Part shown: piece by piece, positions 32,267 through 42,614 of the stretch
Layout of the letters: the number at the start of each line of letters is the position of its first letter
Numbering within the stretch: the first letter of the stretch is position 1
Origin: Clavulina sp. PMI_390
Taxonomy: Eukaryota > Basidiomycota > Agaricomycetes > Cantharellales > Hydnaceae
Assembly (NCBI GenBank): GCA_015039315.1
Contig: WIDE01000179.1
Span: 1-42,614 of the forward strand
DNA: 42,614 bases
Reading direction: 5' to 3'
The notes under the pieces: model-generated
The model's database searches: none
Seen by the model: the letters and a program-made list of their open reading frames with translations, nothing else
What the model was told of the DNA's origin: nothing
Made by a program: the position numbers and the translations under genes

Positions 32267-33015
32267 TCAAGCAGACGTCGCAAGATGGCTCACAATATCC
32301 ACAGCACGCTTGAACTTGGCCTTTTGCGCATCCGTCGCTTGCACTTCACTCGTGCCATTACCACACCCACCGGGTCCCCCATTCATCCACTCCAGGTCAG
32401 ATGACCCCCATGCAATCGTTGTATCCAGCCCATAGATATCCTGGCTTCCTGGTGGGGACTCCGTAGGCAATTCCTGCTCCCTCCCTCTATCAGCTTCTGT
32501 TTTGTTCTCCGGCTTCGAGCAGCGGATAATGAAAAACTGACCTTTAAGATCCCATGCAGTTCGTCAATCAGGGCAGCGTGGTCATCAACTTGCAAACTTT
32601 TGGGCATCGCAGGTGCCAGATCTGGAGTCCCATCCGCACGAGTGAGCGAGGTGATGGCCAGTGTCTCTGGCTTGGCCGAAGATCGCGTCATCTGATGCAC
32701 TGCGCTTGGCGTCGGGGGCGCAAACCCTCCTGTAATGCCTGAGTTGTTTTGCATGCCGTGGCATTAGGGGTTATCGTCCGTTCCCAACAAACACCACATC
32801 CCGATCTTGGAATCAGCACAAGCTTTTCTATTGTTCCTCGTTCACTCGGATACGCACCGTGCTGCATGCGAACGTAAAATTCCTGTGGGGCCATTGTCAA
32901 GTCGTATGATGGTCGTTCTTGATGGTCGTGTGCGGAAAGAGAGCAGTTGGGAGTTCTTATCGATGACGCGAACTGCGACGGTCCTAAAGTACCTGATCAG
33001 TGTTCGTTCCACCAT
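32267..33015 (-). CDS. Conserved fungal protein of unknown function, apparently frameshifted
   Basis: Three exons: 33015-32858, 32738-32542 and 32473-32267. Exons 2 and 3 read cleanly (GGFAPPTPSAVHQMTR, DDHAALIDELHGIL, KELPTESPPGSQDIYGLDTT, SSDLEWMNGG, KFKRAVDIVSHLATSA then stop). In exon 1 the opening frame from ATG 33015 (MVERTLIRYF...RTRPSRTTIIRLDNG) does not connect to the frame needed downstream (QEFYVRMQHG). The two frames switch at a CCCC run (GGGG at 32887-32890 on the plus strand). One base fewer there would unite them into about 186 residues. Without that, the usable protein would start at ATG 32894 and have about 146 residues. It resembles an uncharacterised fungal family as far as I recall; no function can be given. 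Confidence 0.6.
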
Positions 33016-35036
33016 CGTATTCCCCGGAATATCACAACCGAGTGAGCATATGACACATATACATTATACACAGTCGCACAGCTATCGGACTCTCCCCTCT
33101 CCTATTTTTGAGTACTCGTATCTGCCCTCTGCTTCTGGCTGCGCGCCCAGCTGATTCGTCATCTTCCTCATACAAATCTCCTGAGTGTGTTAGTTTGTGC
33201 ATTATTTGCGCCGGCGCTCCCACTCAGCGCCCACCTCCTATCCAGTCCCCCCCTCCATCGGACTCTCCCTCCTGTTCCAATATCTTCTGAGGCGGCCATG
33301 TGCCCGACAACGACAGGCGGTCGTTGCGCGCGTTCGCTCAACGATGGTATGCAGGAAGCCATTTCCTGCGAATTGTCGCCCTTCGCCCATCTGATGCTCA
33401 GGAGTTAGCTTCCCGGCGTGGCCCATCCCATCTCATGAGACCTATACATATCCACACACAGAGACGCAATCTCAGCTTCTATAATGAATCCTCCCATCCA
33501 TCTTCACGCGACAGGATCGCTTCTGAATTCTGGCCAAAGGGCTGACCGAATCTTCCGATCATCGTGACACGCGGCGCGGATATCACCACCCACCTGTTCT
33601 GGAGCCCCGTCTCATTGTGGGTCTAGGCGGAGAAACGAGGGCATGGATCGTATCCCAAACAAGCGTTCAACCTAGACCGCTCATAATTAAATGAAATCTG
33701 TTCCAAATCTGCGAGGGCTGTCAAGAGCCTCCCATAGATTCACTGGACCCTTATCGCCCATTTAACATCGCAAAGCTCTGCCCCGAATTCGAAGCCGACG
33801 AATCCCGAATCACATCCACTCTCCACTATGGCGCGGCCGACGACAACGAGGGTCCGTTGGGCGGGGACCCTTTCCCAATTTTCATCTGTTTTCGCGAATA
33901 TCAGGGAAGCTGGAGTTACAGTGGATGTATGAATGTATTATCCCGATTCACACTATCTGACAGGTAGGTTACGTGGGAAGACGAGGACGAGATGTCCATT
34001 GAAAAGAACGATGGTTCAATTCTGATGACGATGCCAACCCTAGCCTGCGAGTTTCTCCACCAGCTGATTCTGAATTATCGAAGCTCGAGCCTGAGCACCC
34101 GACGTCGGGGCTTCATGTCCCCGTTACGTGAATCAAAAATCATACCATCATGCTTCTATTCAAATCATGGTTCGCCATCCAATCGAATGGTTTCTCTCTC
34201 TCAAACCCACTTCCACCCAGCTAGCCATTTACAGATATCATGCTCTCCCTTTCATTCGAGTCTCGCCAAAATACTGTTTCTAGCCTTAGATACACGCTCC
34301 TGGCCTATTTGGCTATACACCATCAATCCTAGCCTGCCTTTCTTCCACTCCCATGTTTCGTTGGTTCCGTGCTCAGCGAGCATCATCGCTGATAAATATC
34401 ATTGACCCAAGCAAGCACAGCCGTCTTCAGATGGCCTTCATCCTGAAGTGTAAAACTTTCGTGCCTTTCTTTCCATCTGCTGTCATCTCTCATTCCCTGT
34501 TTCTGCGTCTGTGGCTTGACGTGTCAGGCTCGCCACGGCTCGATTCGATCCTCCATATATGGCCTACTAAGCAAAAAACACCGAGGGCACCAGCTGACAG
34601 CGTTCATATCGGCCGCTGCTTCCTCCGCAAGTGTTCATTCCTTCCACCTGGTCACTGCTACCAACCAATGGTGGATATTTCTGCGATTCATGGGTAGTCA
34701 ACTTCCATTCCTAGAAGCCTCCCCCCCTGTCCCATTTTATAATGTTGCGTCCGTCATTTTCTTGGGCAAGCCGTGGTACACAGATGTATTCGTTTGAGAG
34801 GAAACCATAAATCACAGCAGAGGCAAGGGTCTTGTTATGGACAAAGTGACGTGAGACGATACAAAACCAGGCCCCAGGTACGAAACAATGGTGGACATGA
34901 ATGGCGGAAGAGCAGGGAGGCTTGACAGCATCGTTACGAGGTCTCTCGGTGATGTGCCGTGGGAGGGTACACTTCACGTCAATCCCACTCACCTCTCCAC
35001 TCCGATCCGGACGCCCGTGCAACCCGTCGTGCATGT
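33016..35036. other. Two-kilobase intergenic region without a recognised gene
   Basis: I searched both strands for exon chains and found none with motifs. The largest open frames (plus 33992-34405, minus 35040-34711) read as random low-information peptides. Pyrimidine-rich on the plus strand around 33150-33300 and 34250-34420. It contains the 3' flank of the decarboxylase gene and the promoter of the short conserved gene. A non-coding transcript cannot be excluded. Confidence 0.5.
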
Positions 35037-37782
35037 TCATGGATTTGCAGGGGGAGGAGTAGCACCTACAATTCCAATGTGCTCCCCAACCTTTATGACG
35101 GTCTCAACCCCCTTCTGGCCTGCTTTGATTAGGTCCTCATCCCACTTGATGTGAGCTTCTTCAGGGAATATCGCAATACCTAAAGAAAGAGAACAAAAGA
35201 GAACAAAAGACCATGATATTTTCAGATTGAGTGACAAGTGATTCACAGAAAGGAAACCCACAAGTGCTTCCTCCATATTTGAAGCATCCCATATCCTCTC
35301 CCTTCTTGACAGTTGCTGTCGCTTCGGGAGCGCTGTCCCACTCGATGGCACCGACGAGCATAGCACCGATCGCAACAAAGCCGACAGGAAGTGTTTTACC
35401 AGCCACGAGCGTATTTGACTCGATGACGCTAATGTCACGTCTGTTGGCAGTGAACTGGTTGTGGAGTAAGGTCAATGAGCCGAAATGTGTTCCACAGAAA
35501 TAACGGTCTAAAAAGAGAGAATACTCACAACATCAAACTCCTCGTTAATAATAGTAGCGTTCACTGTATAGAATTCCCCAGGGACATGGGTGACAGGCCC
35601 GCGTGTCCCATCCACAGGAGAATGAAAGCGATGATAATCCTAGATTGCATTATGAAGTTCCAGCAGCCAAAAAAAAAAAAAAAATCAGCTACAAAGAAAC
35701 CTAGCACGGGAAAGGGATATTGGTTATATGAACGTACCTGTGGAGCAAGGCGGAAGATGGCCAAGGAAGGATTAGCTCCAAACTTTGAAGCCAACGCTTC
35801 ATCGTTATTGAGCAGTGCTTTGATGGAGAATGCCTTCCCCTTGACCCTATGTTCAGTCATGTGATGGGGCGTTGAAAGAACGACAGATTGTTGCGGCCAT
35901 TCAAATCACAGGTTAGGGAAACCACCGATGTTAGCGTGGGCGGCGGGCGAAGCCACGGTCGATCGCAGAAAAGAACGCCAAGCAGGCAATTCAACAAATG
36001 GCAGTTCCAAGATTATTTGTCTGGTGTACAGACTTGCGAGTAGCAGATTGGCAAAATACTTACCAGAACTTCTTTGCTTCATCCACCGTCTCCCACACCG
36101 TTAGTCTGCAATCTGCAGCACTCGTGATTACTCCAGGAGCTTTGTCTTCTTCCTTCAACGCCCGAGCGCCTTCCTTGAGTTTGCGAGCGAAAAAGTCATT
36201 GATGGTGCTGTACTTTTTTGGATCCGCCTCTGCGAGCTCGTCAAGGTTAATCGAATACGTCTTGATAAAAGATTCGATGTGTGGAACCACGATAGCAGGG
36301 TCAGTTGAATTATACACTTGCCCCTCTGATTATGGCATCAAGTTTATGGTCAAAAGGGCCCAAACAAAGAACCATCCCAGTTGATTAGATGCATTGACCA
36401 GATGTGCCAGAACCCATACCCGCATATCGGAGGAGGAAAGTGGATTGGCCAGAAATAGTGGCGGGAATGGTGGTAAAAACGGAACGGATCGTCAATAAAC
36501 TCATGTTCAAACGGCTGTCTTAATGAAAGAAGCATGATCGAAGAGAAAAAAATCACTGGAAAACTGGCCGCCCTACTACCTCCATGGGAGCGCCACGGCA
36601 CCGGCATTTATAGCACTGGTAGATCAGGCAATATAGTTTCGGGGGTATTCTCAAGCCACAGATATGATCTGTAAGCTTCTTCAAGGCGAGGGTTCGTATC
36701 AGCTCTCACACCCGGGAAGTCGCGTAGCACTGCGTCCGTGGTATCGCGTGGACACACTGAAACACAGTTACATCGCATCACCCAGGCCCACGCCTCGAAC
36801 ATAAGAACCACGAGAAATATGATAGGAGCCAATCAAAAGGTTGAACCGGACGAAACACTCACGGTTGATGGTTTGTTTAGTGAGAAGCTCCTAAAATACG
36901 ATGCGGCCCAGTAATCCATGCCATGATTAGCCAAATCAGTGTAGCAGAGTCAATCCGGAGGGATCCGCATTTCCGGTTCAGGGCGACAGAGTCGGATCAG
37001 ATTCAGATATTCTCAAAAAAAAGATGCTTTAATCTCGCTACAGAAACCAAAACCCACCTCGACAGAACCCCACTTGAGAAACTTACGCTGCTCTTTCCCA
37101 TAGAACAGAAGATGCATTCCGACCCTGTGGCAAAAAATGACGTCAGCAGGGGTCGGAAAGAAGCAGTTCCTATTGGCCTGGTTGTGAGTAGTCGACATTG
37201 AACAAGGTCGTACCGAACATAGATCGGCATCGACTCGAAGATCGTGCGGCCAGTGACGCGGTCAATGATCACATTGTTTCCTTTGATCATTAAACATGTA
37301 CGCTCAGATGATTGACACGAGAAGACCCCGAAGAGTACGTACCCATATGCTCGTGGACGAACAGTTTATCCAGCGTGCTCTCATCAAATAGGTCCTTGAA
37401 CCACTTATGACGCGAAGTTTGATGAGCAGGCGCAATCGCAGATCCATGCACTACGATAGCTCTCATCAAATAGGTCCTTGAACCACTTATGACGCGAAGT
37501 TTGATGAGCAGGCGCAATCGCAGATCCATGCACTACGATAAGAAAGAGTAAGCAATGTGTCGTAGCGGCTACAGGGATTCTTACGGCTGGGGTCTTCGGG
37601 AGCAGCCCCATTTTCCACCATGGTCTATTGTAAACAATCGATGTAAGGGTTAGATCGAGGAACGAACAGGTAGAGCCAGAAATCACCTCGAGGCTCGTCG
37701 CCAGATGGTCATGCGTCTCCGGATGCAGGTCAGAGTGGTCGCCTGGAAGCGCCGCAGAGATTTTGGACAGGATCTTAGACAT
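35037..37782 (-). CDS. Phosphatidylserine decarboxylase
   Basis: Pyruvoyl enzyme making phosphatidylethanolamine from phosphatidylserine. Eleven exons: 37782-37687, 37624-37585, 37450-37343, 37280-37214, 37124-37058, 36890-36863, 36325-36064, 35846-35738, 35639-35529, 35454-35262 and 35179-35037, giving 407 residues. Family motifs: KYSTINDFFARKLK, ITSAADCRLTVW, FSIKALL, YHRFHSPVDG (active-site His region, from 260), VPGEFYTVN and the self-cleavage tetrapeptide GGST at 357-360 (Ser359 becomes the pyruvoyl group). No signal peptide or C2 domain; group II-like by its GGST motif. Exon 3 lies in an 82-bp tandem duplication: using the acceptor of the copy nearer the 3' end gives the intact protein, while the upstream acceptor leads to a frameshift and early stop. 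Confidence 0.93.
37377..37540. repeat. Perfect 82-bp tandem duplication inside the decarboxylase gene
   Basis: 37377-37458 is repeated base for base at 37459-37540. On the coding strand each copy ends with the exon 3 segment LHGSAIAPAHQTSRHKWF...DES and begins with its acceptor ATCGTAG. Since 82 is not a multiple of three, including both copies would shift the frame; splicing to the second copy keeps the gene functional. The lack of any mismatch points to a recent event or an assembly artefact. Confidence 0.97.
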
Positions 37783-38054
37783 AGCTAGGCGATGTTTCAG
37801 TGGAAATTCTTCGATTCCTCTCGATTTCTCTCCTTTGAGGGTGAACGTTGGTGATGGTGATGATATCAGAGTCGATTTGTGTGGTCAAGTTGATGTCACT
37901 CCGTCTATTAATAGGAATTACGTGCGTCGAGCATCGAGTTAATTGAAGCACAGTATTTGAAATTGCTAAATGCTTATTTGAACTACTAGCGCCCATGCGC
38001 GTACATGACAATTTGCGAGTAACCGAGGAGGAATGTCTGACTCTGCCAAGAAGA
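37783..38054. promoter_or_regulatory. Decarboxylase upstream region
   Basis: Short 272-bp spacer between the NPL4 stop and the decarboxylase start, both on the minus strand; it must hold the NPL4 3' end and the decarboxylase promoter. It has a pyrimidine-poor leader on the coding strand and no clear TATA box. Confidence 0.4.
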
Positions 38055-40530
38055 CTACAATGGGAGCCCGCAAACATCACAATCTGTGGCACCAGCAGTG
38101 TTCTCATATGTACAGTGCGGGCAAACCACCACACCACCACCGCTGCCGCCAGAAGCAGCGTTGTCGGCGGCGATCTGATCATACACCTCTTGTGGAATCT
38201 CAAAGTCGTCAGCACCCCCGGTGGGAGCCCCAGGAGCCGAGGTCGTTGGACGAGAAGACGACGCGGATGAAGAGCCAGGGGCAGGCTTTGATGGGCGAGA
38301 CGGGGCTAGATTGAAAGCGACAGCAGCACCGATACATAGTGTATGAATCAGCGGAGGAAAGGACAAAGTATAAGCAAGTGGCAAGAAGCGCAAAGTTTGA
38401 CGTACAGCTCTCTTCTGTGATTGCCATGAGTGTCTGCCAGCCATCTGAAGCAAGCAAAGGATCCAATATCGATGGATCGTTGAGGTCGGGGACCGTTGCT
38501 ATACGAGCAACAGTCTTGATATCATCCTGCAAATAAATGAGCTTTAGGTGGCTCCAAGCTACAATAAAATACGAGAAAACCTACCTCAGAAAGTACACCA
38601 ACATTGGGTAAGAAAGCTAACAGGTGCCAATCGCTCAAGTAGTGCGCTACTCCTGCGCGGACATCAGCCGCGCTCTTCCCTGATGCGGATCTTCCAAGTT
38701 TCGGTGCTCCGAGTGCGGCGAGAGCAGAGAAGATCTGAGTTGCATTCTGAGGTTCGATAAGAGGACGGTTCTCGACTGCGAACGGGGTGGGGGAGCGGAA
38801 AAGGGGTGTTGGGTTCGTTGGGAAACCGTGAGTGACCTACATGAACGAAATGAAAGTGTGAGCGGGCACCATCCGAGAGAGTCGATGCAACGAATACCCA
38901 CGTTTACAAGGAGATATTCGACAGGGAAGCAAGGTTTCGCCGTCTCCTTCACCTGGATTCCATACTCGTTCTTATAGGTGAAGAAGGCGTCAGGAACATA
39001 TCGTCCTTCACCCTCTGTTTCTGTCTTGATTCTGACTGTTCCTGGCTCTACAGTTGCCTCGATCATATCGGCATCAACCATTGCACAGCCTTGCTCGCTT
39101 GTCGCGTAACATGCTAGGTCAATACCTCCTTCGGGTGTCCCACTCATCACCGCAGTGACGAGTCGCGACGAGAACTCTCCGGTGGGAGAGGAACGTGTTT
39201 TGAGGGGGTGTTTGAGCTGTTGAGACGCGGCAAATATCGCTTCTAGCGAGGAAAGGAAAAAGGAATCTCCATGACGTTTACACAACGTCTTGCTCTTGTC
39301 CTCTGGATCGGGGGTCAGGTCAGTGAAAATCATTCCGACGACGCTGAGCCCTGCATCCTTGGCAAGTTTGTACACACGCTCCTCATCCTCCCAAGGTAGT
39401 TCGAGACTCAAGCCATCAAGATCACCTTCTTGCGCTGGCTCATGAATGGCTTCCACAACAGCCTTTACACCCATAGGCACCTCATCGTAAGGCTTCCACT
39501 GCCCGAGCATCCAGCCAAAACGCTGGCGACCGGTGTGTCTCCAGCTTGAGAGGAAGGTATCAATGATCGCCGGGGAAGCAATTTCCACATGGTCCGTGGC
39601 ACGCCAGGTTTGTCGCGCGAGCGTGATTGCAGAAGGTTGACATGATGAACAGATACCATTCGGGTACGGCGCATGCCCGCCAATCGGGCATGGGTTCTTC
39701 ACCCGATAGCTAAGTGGGTTGAGTGGAGGGAGGCTGGACGAGGGCGTGGCTTTCGTCCCACTAGCGCCCACTGACGCCGCAGTCGTAGATGTAGACGGAG
39801 CTGATTGCTGCGGGGCCAGCTGCCTCAAGTAGGCGTGGAAGCTGAGATGTTTGATCGAGTGCTCGGCCTGGTAGGCGGCATCGTACGGCTCAAGAGGCAT
39901 ACAGTAATCACACATTCCGTTCATGCTGTGACGGCAGAATAGTGGGTTGCGTTGGCGGGGTATCTTTCCATCCTTGGAGCGCCAGTAGGTATCGACAAAT
40001 TCTTCAGCAACAGTTTCCCATATGCGCTTTGAAGATGTCGTTGCAGCTGACGGTGATGGCTCCGCAGGCTGTGAGGTGGATGGCTCAGGTTCGATGGGTT
40101 GTTCCGCTGATTCTTTGTAGCCTACAAAGAGTAGATCGGCATGCCTACCAGCAGCATATTTCAGGTATGAATTTGGATCGATACGATTTGTAGTAATGTC
40201 AAAACTTACTTGAGGCCCAAGCTCTGCAAAGATCGCCCAGCGAGTGTCTTTAGGATGGTCTCTCCCCCTCTAGGTTGCTGCGAGACTGTCACAGAATTGG
40301 GGTCGCCATTTGGAGCTGTCTCAAGTATCTGATATACGTTTTAGTGAGAGAGACGAGGGAGTCAAACAAGTGAGCGAATGCGAACCTTGTCAAGGAGCAC
40401 GGACGCGTCATCGGATGGATTCAGCTCGAATCGGAAGTTTCCATCTTTAGATCGTACTCTAACGAGCTATTTACAAGATGAAAGTTAGCGCTTCCTCTAC
40501 TCCTGGTAGTTGGCAAGACTCTCTTGCCAT
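38055..40530 (-). CDS. NPL4: NPL4 family ubiquitin-binding cofactor of Cdc48/p97
   Basis: Partner of Ufd1 that brings polyubiquitylated substrates to the Cdc48 ATPase in ERAD and proteasomal turnover. Coding exons: 40466-40386, 40328-40210, 40144-38902, 38836-38585, 38526-38406 and 38305-38055, preceded by a putative start exon holding only the ATG (40530-40528) joined through a GC-AG intron; total 689 residues. N-terminal UBX-like fold (LVRVRSKDGNFRFELNPSDD), zf-NPL4 region with C138, C146 and C149, a second zinc cluster C220/H225/C233/C236 (CPIGGHAPYPNGICSSC), the MPN-like NPL4 domain from about 251 (HVEIASPAIIDTFLSSWR, GRQRFGWMLG), and a C-terminal NZF zinc finger with C668, C671, C682 and C685, which binds ubiquitin. 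The start exon is the weak point. Confidence 0.92.
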
Positions 40531-40778
40531 TGTCGTCTGAGTTGACGCGTCCCAACTCGAGGTCGATTGAGTCAGGGTCACACAAAACGTCACAGTGTGC
40601 CACTGCCACTTCCTACTATATTGGATCCCAGTCATTATTATTTCATAACCTTGAAGAGAACTAAGGATGTATCATATGTGGGCTAGGGAAAAACCGCCCA
40701 CTTGTGAGCTCAGGACACTTGATGCTTGTTAGCAGCCTTATAATTGCTAGTGGCTTTACGAGCGGTTGAACGATGTTA

Positions 40779-42614
40779 CTAGGTCTCGTTATCGAATCTG
40801 TGGCTGTCATCGTCAAATGTTTCAGCGCTTTCCCTAAGGGGGGCATTCGCCACTGGAGGGAATGCTGGATAAACCCCTTCAACCGTCGGGCGTGGCATCG
40901 AGATCTTTTGGGCCCTGTCATCATAGAGCCCAAGGATGTATTTCTGTCAACGGGTCAAAGATCAGTATCAATCATTGAGCGGGAAAATAGGGGACATGTA
41001 GCCCCCATATGAACGCACTTGGTCGATGAGGCTATATACGATACTTTCTACATCGATGACGGTGTAGCTTGGATCGTCCGACGACCATCGAATAGCTGCG
41101 AGAATTGCATCGATAGAAAGAGAAGGCGATGGTTTCCTGTTCGTGCTGTCGATCGGCTTGGAATAGAAGGAGATGTCAATCGCACCATCCTGAGTTCGAG
41201 GAGCAACCAGCAACCACCTTGACCAAAAAAAAATGAAGGTTTGATTCAGACATGTTTTGCTACACGAAACGAGTTGGACCAGACATACAGTCGACGGATG
41301 AGGCTCCGCCATACCAAAACTTCAAGTCTCTCCTTTAACAAGAGGTACAGGCCTCTTTCGCCAAACCATCGCCGCCATCGCCTCATTGACGTACGAAAGA
41401 GGGTGAGATCCCCCTTCTTAATCGCCATAATGATGGGACTGTACTGTTCGGAGAGACCGAAATGTTCCAGGAGAGGCTGGGTGGGGAATCGACCAATGAT
41501 CAGACAAGCGGCAGTGGCATATATCAAGATCGTCCTAGATACCGTTCATATGATTGAGATGATCAACACCAATCTCAGCGAGTGGAAGACCCAGAAGCTG
41601 ACCGTTTAGTTGATGGGACCTCGTTTGTACACAATGCGAATGCTTGTGTGAGTTCTTTAGCAGCCTGGATATTCATCAAGTAAGAGTGAGGCAGAAGAAA
41701 CAGTAGGGTGGTTAACAACCATCGCGGGGCGCATCGCAGCCAAGTGGCCACGCCCTCTCCAAAAGTGGTACATTGTTTGGTCCGCCCGAGGCGCTTCAGG
41801 GAGGAAATCAAGTCGAAGTTCGGCACCTTTGACAATTGTGCCGAGTAGATTGGTATTATCAATCTAAATGTGAGTTGGTCTGGTATCAGAGCTGGTTCGT
41901 GGGGATGAACTGGCCAGACTAGGAATACCTCAAAGGAAAGCTGCAGCATATTGCTTGCGAGGAACCAGATTACGCCTCTCCTGTTGGGAAGTTCGCCGGG
42001 TTTGGTTCTGGGAACAGGAGCATAAATAATGAGAGCGGGCTGCCGACACGAATTGACGAACGTCTCGTTAAGAACCATGCTATATGGCCGTTGGAGCGTG
42101 ATTGAAAGCTCTTCACGGCGGGCGATGGACCTCGGATCGGGCATTGCAGCATCAGCCTGACAAGATAACGTCAGTATGAGACTCTCAGAGTTAGGGGGAC
42201 TCATAGTGATTACAGCAGTCGCGCTTCTCATCAAATACGTTACGCATTTCCTGTACACTGGAATGAACCAGGTCACCCTGTCCCTTGGGTGGATGAAGAT
42301 TGCGTTGATCCATCTGAAGGGTAGGAGGCAGTGTTTTATTCGCCGAAAGGCATGAAATCTGGGAGGGAGCAAACATACCGAAGAATGCGGAGGAGGTAAA
42401 TATTCTCGGTGATAGGGTCGCGGTCTGCTCTCGGATCCACAAATTTGATGTACTGGAAGAGCTCAGCATAGAGTTTGCGCCATTCTCTATCCTTTTCATC
42501 GTTCGGAAACGCCTCTAATACAAGGTCATCAGCATCGATTCTGTCGTTCTGAACTGGTCAGATGAGCAGGCATCCCGAGGTCAAGAGGGTGTCAAGGACA
42601 ATCGCACATTCAGT
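40779..42614 (-). CDS. PCI-domain protein, CSN12 / PCID2-Thp1 family (5' end outside window)
   Basis: C-terminal exons: 42540-42379, 42313-42214, 42156-41929, 41863-41720, 41664-41603, 41534-41289, 41217-41019 and 40943-40779; the gene continues past the right edge. The reconstructed part has the helical PCI repeats with the family landmarks LRWINAIFIHPRDRVTWF, AAKELTQAFALC, ILIYATAACLIIGRFPTQ, LEHFGLSEQYSPIIMAIKKG and the winged-helix ending DVESIVYSLIDQKYILGL. Members act in the COP9 signalosome-associated CSN12 complex or in TREX-2 mRNA export (with a DSS1-like partner); sequence alone does not separate these for me. After the winged helix there is an acidic, Pro-rich tail. The exon 5'-ward of 42540 was not resolved, and the GTTGTT donor after 41720 is weak. 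Confidence 0.85.

Noticed and set aside
33992..34405. 137-codon plus-strand open frame in the 2-kb gap
   Set aside because: Composition is random-like, no motif, and no credible exon partner on either side.
35037..37782. Possibility that the decarboxylase is a PsiD-type tryptophan decarboxylase of a tryptamine pathway
   Set aside because: It carries the standard decarboxylase features (YHRFHSPVDG, GGST) and its neighbours are housekeeping genes, with no kinase, methyltransferase or P450 nearby.

Overview
This window is nuclear DNA of a filamentous basidiomycete. The genes are dense and cut by many short introns (mostly about 50-70 nt) with GT...AG ends. The gene set is typical of wood- or plant-decaying Agaricomycetes. 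The combination of AA9-CBM1 polysaccharide monooxygenases and 'macrophage activating glycoprotein'-type secreted proteins makes me think of the Rhizoctonia/Thanatephorus/Ceratobasidium group, but that placement is inference. No tRNA, rRNA, CRISPR array or complete transposon was seen.

Region 1 (about 480-9570) is a three-copy tandem array on the minus strand. Each unit carries a 385-residue secreted, probably GPI-anchored glycoprotein gene with the same seven-exon structure, its promoter, and upstream of that the 3' part of an AA9 LPMO gene. Only the outermost unit (right side) is attached to an intact LPMO. In the other two units the LPMO is a 5'-truncated, mutated relic, and both relics break at the same place, the 5' edge of LPMO exon 7.

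Region 2 (9006-22000) is a plant cell-wall degradation block. Four intact AA9-CBM1 LPMO genes, each with 10 exons at matching positions, flank one adenylate-forming acyl/4-coumarate-type CoA ligase that ends in a peroxisomal AKL signal. The two left LPMOs are on the minus strand and the two right ones on the plus strand, so the block is roughly mirror-symmetric about the ligase. All four LPMOs share a 15-base promoter element 240-290 bp before the start codon. The three glycoprotein genes share a different element 250-310 bp before theirs. The set suggests coordinated secretion of oxidative cellulose-degrading enzymes plus intracellular activation of carboxylic acids.

Region 3 (22556-42614) is housekeeping, all on the minus strand: EMC4 (ER membrane complex), a very large Ser-rich disordered protein (1789 residues in my model), a short conserved fungal protein that appears frameshifted, a phosphatidylserine decarboxylase with an 82-bp internal tandem duplication, NPL4 (Cdc48/p97 cofactor), and the 3' part of a PCI-domain CSN12/PCID2-like gene. 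A foldback, MITE-like hairpin lies at about 24049-24338.

Exon models were built by hand from splice signals, reading-frame continuity and, for the paralogues, agreement between copies. Intron-dependent coordinates should be confirmed with RNA reads.
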